Below the pieces are notes generated by a model. That model saw only the letters and a list, made by a program, of their open reading frames with translations. It had not been told where the DNA came from and searched no databases. A stretch of DNA of 64,000 nucleotides from assembly GCF_001307315.1 (NCBI RefSeq), contig NZ_LGUC01000001.1, forward strand, positions 1,426,001-1,490,000, read 5' to 3'. This DNA comes from Halolamina pelagica. Lineage in GTDB: Archaea; Halobacteriota; Halobacteria; Halobacteriales; Haloferacaceae. Position numbers and translations under genes: made by a program. Shown piece after piece: positions 59,597 through 64,000 of the stretch (positions within the stretch are counted from its first letter, which is position 1; every line of letters begins with the position of its first letter).

Positions 59597-62500
59597 ATGA
59601 GCTCAGAACCAGTCTCCCTCGACCTGGACCGCAGGTCGTTCCTGAAAGCCAGCGCACTCGCAGGTGCGGTGGCGCTCGGGGGCGGCGGCGCGGGACAGGC
59701 GCTCGCACAAGGTGACGGGGAGGTCGACGGTGCTGATGAAGAGGGTGAACTCACGAAGACGGTCTGTAACTTCTGTGCCGTCGGTTGTGGGTTCCGGGGC
59801 GAACGACAAGGCAACGCCTTCGTCGGGCAGGAGCCTTGGCACGAGAACCCCATAAACAACGGATCGCTCTGTTCGAAGGGGGCCGCCATCTACGGCAGCG
59901 AACACTCCGAGCGCCGGCTCAAACACCCGCTCATCAAGGAGGGCGACACCTCCTGGCGGAAGGCCGGATGGAGTGAAGCCCTCGACAAGGTCGGGAGCGA
60001 ACTCAACCAGATCCGTGAGGAGCACGGTCCGGACTCCGTGATGTGGATGGGCTCGGCCCACTTCTCCAACGAGGAGTCCTACGCGTTCCGGAAGCTGTCG
60101 AGCTTCTTCGGGACCAACAACGTGGACCACCAGGCCCGGATCTGTCACTCCACGACCGTCGCCGGCCTCGCGAACACGTGGGGCTACGGCGCGATGACTA
60201 ACACGATCAACGACTACCGCAACTTCGACCTCAACCTCATCATCGGGCAGAACCCTGCGGAGGCCCACCCGATCGCGATGCAGCACATCCTCGAGGGCCA
60301 GAAGCGCGGTGGCGACATCGCCGTCGTCGACCCGCGGTTCACCAAGACCGCGGCCCACGGCGACTACTACTACCGGATGCGGCCCGGTACCGACGTGGCC
60401 CTGATGATGGGCCTAATGAAGTATCTCCGGGACGAGCAGAACCTCGACCGGGAGATGCTCGAGGAGCGGGTCATGGGGTGGCCCGACGTCGAGGCCGAAC
60501 TCGACCAGTACGACCTCGAAACCGTCGAGGACATCACCTGGGTCAGCCAGGAGAAGATCCGCGAACTCGGCGACCTGATCGCCGAGAACGCGCCCAACGT
60601 CCAGATCGAGTGGGCGATGGGTGGCACCCAGCACAACAACGGGACCCAGAACATTCGGTCCTACGCGCTCACCTCGCTGGCCTCCGGGAGCGCCGCCCGC
60701 TCCGGCGGCGGCCTGCAGGTCATGCGTGGCCACGCGAACGTGCAGGGGGCGACCGACCTCGCGGTCGCGAGCCATATCCTGCCGGGCTACTACTCGGTCG
60801 GGTCGCCCGGTTCCTGGCGCTACTGGACCGACGTGTGGTCGAAAAGCCCGTACACGAGCGGGGAGATCTCCTTCGAGGAGCTGTACGACGAGTACGACCT
60901 GATGCCGGAGGAGAAGTACGCCCGGCAGGCGGGCGAGGGGGAGGTCGACGAGTCGTTCCCCAACGACCGCTCGATGATGTTCCAGAAGGGGATGACCGTC
61001 GCACGGTGGTTCGACGGCGGCCTACCCCAGGAGGAGCGACTCAACGAGACGCCGCTGTACCAGCCCGACGAGCTGAAGGCGGTCGTCATCTGGGGGCACT
61101 CGCTCAACTCCATCTCGGAGATGCAGAAGATGAAGGACGCGATGGACCGGATGGATCTGGTCGTCGTCGTCGACGTGTTCCCCTCGGTGGCGTCGGTGCT
61201 CTCGGACCAGGACAACGTCGTGGTTCTCTCGGCGGCGTCCCAGTACGAGCACCACCGCTCGCTCACCAACTCCCACCGCTCGGTGCAGTGGTCCGAGCCG
61301 GTACGACCGCCGTCGCACAACACCAAGCCCGACCTCGAGATCATGCAGGAGCTCGCCGACCGATTCGGCTTCGGCGACCACTTCGACTGGGGCGCGGGCT
61401 CCGGCCTCTACAACGGCAAGAGCACCTACGAGGAGACCCTGCGCGAGGTCAACCTCGGCGTCCGGACGATCGGCTACCAGCAGGACCCCAGCGCCTGCAG
61501 GAACAACAGGAGTACGACTACGCGTTCTCCACGGACAACCTCCGCTGTGAGGAGGAAGGGCTCCCCGTCTCCGGGGAGTTCTGGCAGCTGCCGTGGCCGT
61601 GCTGGGGCGAAGACCACCCCGGGACGCCGATCATCTGGAACGACGACCTCGACCCGCGCAACGGCGGGCAGGACTTCCGAGCCCGCTGGGGCGTGCAGGC
61701 GCCCACGCCCGAGGACTGGGAGGCGATGGACGTCGGGGACAAGGAGTACCCGATGCAGGAGACGTACGATCAGGAGGGTGAGGAGGGCCTGAACCTCCTC
61801 CGGGACCCGTACACTCCCGACTGGGAGTCCAACTTCGACCAGGAGGTGCAGGGGGTTCCCCAGTACCCCGGCTTCGCGACGACGCTGCCGGAGGACTACT
61901 CCAACCCGGACCAGCTCTCGCTGCCGTACGCGTACGCGCTCGACCCGACCAAGTCCGTCTACGACACGGCGGTCGCGATGAACGAGCGCTACGGGACGGA
62001 CTTCGACGAGGAGTTCTACCAGCAGTACGACTACGCACAGCCGGACGCGCCGACCGGGCGTGGCCGTGCACGTGCGGTTGTCTGGGGCTTCCTCGACACG
62101 GTTCCGGTCCACCGCGAACCGGTCGAGAGCCCGCGCCCCGACCTGGTCGAAGACTGGCCCGCCAACGGCCAGCAGACGAACTTCTACCGGCTCGACCAGA
62201 ACAACGCGGCGGTCCAGGAGCGCGCGACTGCCGCGGCGAACGATCCCGGCGACGAGTCGGCGTTCAGCACGGTCATGACCACGGGCCGGCAGGTCGAACA
62301 CCAGGGTGGGGGGCGGAGTCCCGCTCCAACGAGTACCTGGCTGACCTGCAGCCCCACATGTACGTGGAGATCCACCCGAACATGGCCGACGAGATGGGGA
62401 TCGACGGCGGCGACCTCGTGGTCGTCTCCACCACCGACCGCGGGTCGGTGCTCGTCAAGGCTCGCATCACGCCGCGCCCCGGCCACGGCCCGGAGGAAGA

Positions 62501-62810
62501 GGAGATCTTCCTGCCGTTCCACTGGGGCGGGATCGCGAAAGGGGAGAGCTTGCTCGAGAAGTACCCCGACGGCAACGAGCCGTTCGCCATCGGCGACTCG
62601 GTGAACTTCATCACCTCGCGCGGGTACGACGTGGAGACCCAGATGCAAGAGACGAAGGCAGCGCTGGCGAAAGTCCGCCCGGCCACCCAGGAGCTCGTCG
62701 ACGAGCTCAACATGGACGTGGACCTCGAGACGTTCACGTTCCCGCAGGACGAGGCCGGCTTCGGTCAGCAGAAGGATTTCGACACCCGCGACAACACGAC
62801 GGTTCAGTAA
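59597..62810 (+). CDS. Formate dehydrogenase catalytic subunit, Tat-exported (two frameshifts)
   Basis: The corrected product is 1071 residues of the DMSO-reductase superfamily. A Tat signal RRSFLK (residues 12-17) precedes a hydrophobic stretch. Cys57, Cys60, Cys64 and Cys92 (CNFCAVGC...LCSKG) hold a [4Fe-4S] cluster. ARICH places Cys183-His184 where FdnG-type enzymes have Sec-His. GYGAMTNTINDYRNFDLNLI and PAEAHPIAMQH are formate dehydrogenase hallmarks. Lost bases lie in the C run at 61489-61491 and the G run at 62307-62312. The start at 59597 is set by the Tat signal. It oxidises formate to CO2, most likely outside the cytoplasmic membrane. Confidence 0.9.
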
Positions 62811-62811
62811 A

Positions 62812-63488
62812 ATGTCCACAAACGAATCAAACACCGAAGTCATCGGCCAAGGGTGATGAGCACCGGCGACGACACGCGCATCTTCCCCGACGTGGCCGCG
62901 TGTATCGACTGTGGCGGCTGTGTAGTCGCCTGTAACCGAACGTGGGACGTCCCCCGTGACGAACAGCGCATCAGCATCTCCACGATGCTGGAGGGCGAAG
63001 AGGGCGCCGAGGGACTCAACGCAAGCCCCTCCCAAGCGATGTCCCAGGGCGAGAACCCTGGCGAGACCAGCGTGCCGATGCAGTGTTACCACTGTGAGAA
63101 CGCGCCCTGCGTGACGGTCTGTCCGGTCGACGCCCTCGTCAAGAAGGACGACGGGTTCGTCGACGTTCGCGACGACGTCTGTATCGGCTGCCAGTACTGC
63201 CTCTCGGCCTGCCCGTTCGGCGCCCCGCAGTTCCCGGGCTCGAACGACGGCGCGGCGGAGATCTTCGGGACCGGCGGCACGATGGACAAGTGTACGATGT
63301 GTCAGGACCGCCAGGACGTCGGCAAGGGGCCGGCGTGTGCCGAGGAGTGTGCGACCGACGCCATCCTCGTGGGTACGTCCGACCAGATCGCTGACGAGCT
63401 CGACAAACGAGACTCCGGGACGTTCTTCAACGACGACGCGATGGAGATCGTCTTCGGTGCCGACGACGCGGAGGCGTTCGGCGTATGA
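62812..63488 (+). CDS. Formate dehydrogenase iron-sulfur subunit (N-terminal frameshift)
   Basis: A 225-residue electron-transfer subunit like FdnH/DmsB. Four cluster motifs are visible: CIDCGGCVVAC, CYHCENAPCVTVC, CIGCQYCLSACP and CTMCQDRQ with a later CAEEC, so 16 cysteines for four [4Fe-4S]. The raw frame starts at 62853/62856. An ATG at 62812, one base after the FdhA stop, becomes in-frame if one G is restored near 62851-62853, adding 14 residues. It passes electrons from the catalytic subunit to the membrane. Confidence 0.9.
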
Positions 63489-63880
63489 GCAACTCGACCA
63501 CAGAGAACGGCGTCAGCAGCTACTCGGGAACCATGATCGCGGTCAACGCCGTGATCGCCGTGGCGGTCGCACTCGGCGCGGTCTGGGTCGCCAACGGGTT
63601 CAACGTGTTCTACGAGCGGCTGGACCGCGTCTCGCCGACCGCCGACGGCGGCGGGATCGGGACGGCGTTCGCCCAGGGGAACGACATCGGGTGGCTCGTG
63701 TTCATGGTCGAAGCGATCCACGCGATCGACGTGCTGATGGGGCTGTTCATCCTCGTGCTGGTGTTCGTCCACTGGAGCGCGTTCCGTCGGCTCGCGGGTC
63801 GGATGCGCCAGCCCGGCGAATCCCGCGCGATGCCGGACGGCGGTGACACTGACACGGAGAACGGAGGTGACACCCAATGA
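63485..63880 (+). CDS. Two-helix membrane protein of the formate dehydrogenase operon
   Basis: A 131-residue protein. Helices lie at MIAVNAVIAVAVALGAVWVA and IHAIDVLMGLFILVLVFVHW, with about 45 residues between them probably outside and an acidic C-terminal tail. It overlaps both neighbours by four bases. It may be an accessory anchor or quinone-side subunit; no family is recognised. Confidence 0.78.
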   Translation: MSNSTTENGVSSYSGTMIAVNAVIAVAVALGAVWVANGFNVFYERLDRVSPTADGGGIGTAFAQGNDIGWLVFMVEAIHAIDVLMGLFILVLVFVHWSAFRRLAGRMRQPGESRAMPDGGDTDTENGGDTQ

Positions 63881-64000
63881 CGAATCTCGACCACGGGAAG
63901 TTCACGCGCATGACGACGGTGTTCCACTCGCTGCTCGCCATGGACGTGTTCTTCCTGTTCTTCACGGGGTACGCCATCATGTTCAACGACGAGCTCTGGT
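63877..64000 (+). CDS. Formate dehydrogenase cytochrome b-type subunit, N-terminal fragment
   Basis: Only the first 41 residues are in the window. KFTRMTTVFHSLLAMDVFFL and FTGYAIMF resemble the first helix of FdnI/FdoI-type cytochrome b subunits, including the early helix His (FHS) that ligates haem. It would carry electrons to menaquinone. Assignment rests on this short stretch plus gene order. Confidence 0.72.
   Translation, partial: MTNLDHGKFTRMTTVFHSLLAMDVFFLFFTGYAIMFNDELW

Noticed and set aside
60478..62604. 708-codon frame within formate dehydrogenase
   Set aside because: Only its part from about 61490 to 62300 is real (the middle of FdhA after the first frameshift); the start is Arg-rich shadow.

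Overview
The window is chromosomal DNA of an extreme halophilic archaeon (class Halobacteria). The evidence is high G+C, very acidic proteins, haloarchaeal family content (Agl23, UPF0058, GTP cyclohydrolase III, BtpA family, NuoABCDHIJKLMN without EFG), TATA-type promoters about 25-30 nt before leaderless starts, and Tat-dependent secreted proteins. Genus cannot be fixed from the sequence alone. No rRNA, tRNA, CRISPR array, transposase or integrase was seen, and no gene-free stretch exceeds about 300 bases.

Layout. 1-8.9 kb: end of a diphthine-ammonia ligase-like gene, an NhaC antiporter, sugar nucleotidyltransferase, HTH/Zn-ribbon regulator, DHH phosphoesterase with a TrkA-N domain, CBS-ParB protein and an M24 peptidase. 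9-12.4 kb: an iron/siderophore-type ABC importer (ATPase, permease, Tat lipoprotein) with DtxR-like palindromes over its promoters. 13.3-23.7 kb: an eleven-gene complex I operon on the minus strand (nuoA, B, CD, H, I, J1, J2, K, L, M, N). 23.8-25.6 kb: purK-purE. 25.6-51.9 kb: housekeeping and hypothetical genes, including Agl23, a tandem UspA, DICT protein, M20 and M24 peptidases, isochorismate synthase, sulfite-oxidase fold enzyme, rhomboid protease, SurE, NagD-like HAD, GTP cyclohydrolase III, a HisG-like paralogue, BtpA, PfkB, threonine deaminase and superoxide dismutase.

52-64 kb is the most distinctive part: a formate dehydrogenase locus. It has an aldehyde:ferredoxin oxidoreductase homologue lacking all four Fe-S cysteines, a run of unknown small genes, a TorD-type chaperone overlapping a HdrA/MvhD/ferredoxin fusion, and then divergently a Tat-exported molybdopterin formate dehydrogenase (Cys in place of Sec), a four-cluster ferredoxin subunit, a small membrane protein and the start of a cytochrome b-type subunit. 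Together these look like a formate-oxidising, membrane-linked electron input, with an Hdr-type protein on the cytoplasmic side.

Sequence quality matters for every user of this window. About 36 sites in about 24 genes show a clean -1 frameshift, nearly always inside a G or C run. Restoring one base at each site rebuilds a full-length conserved protein, and all corrected lengths are multiples of three. I read these as homopolymer under-calls rather than pseudogenes. Frameshifted genes are therefore given as one CDS spanning both frames, with the site stated.
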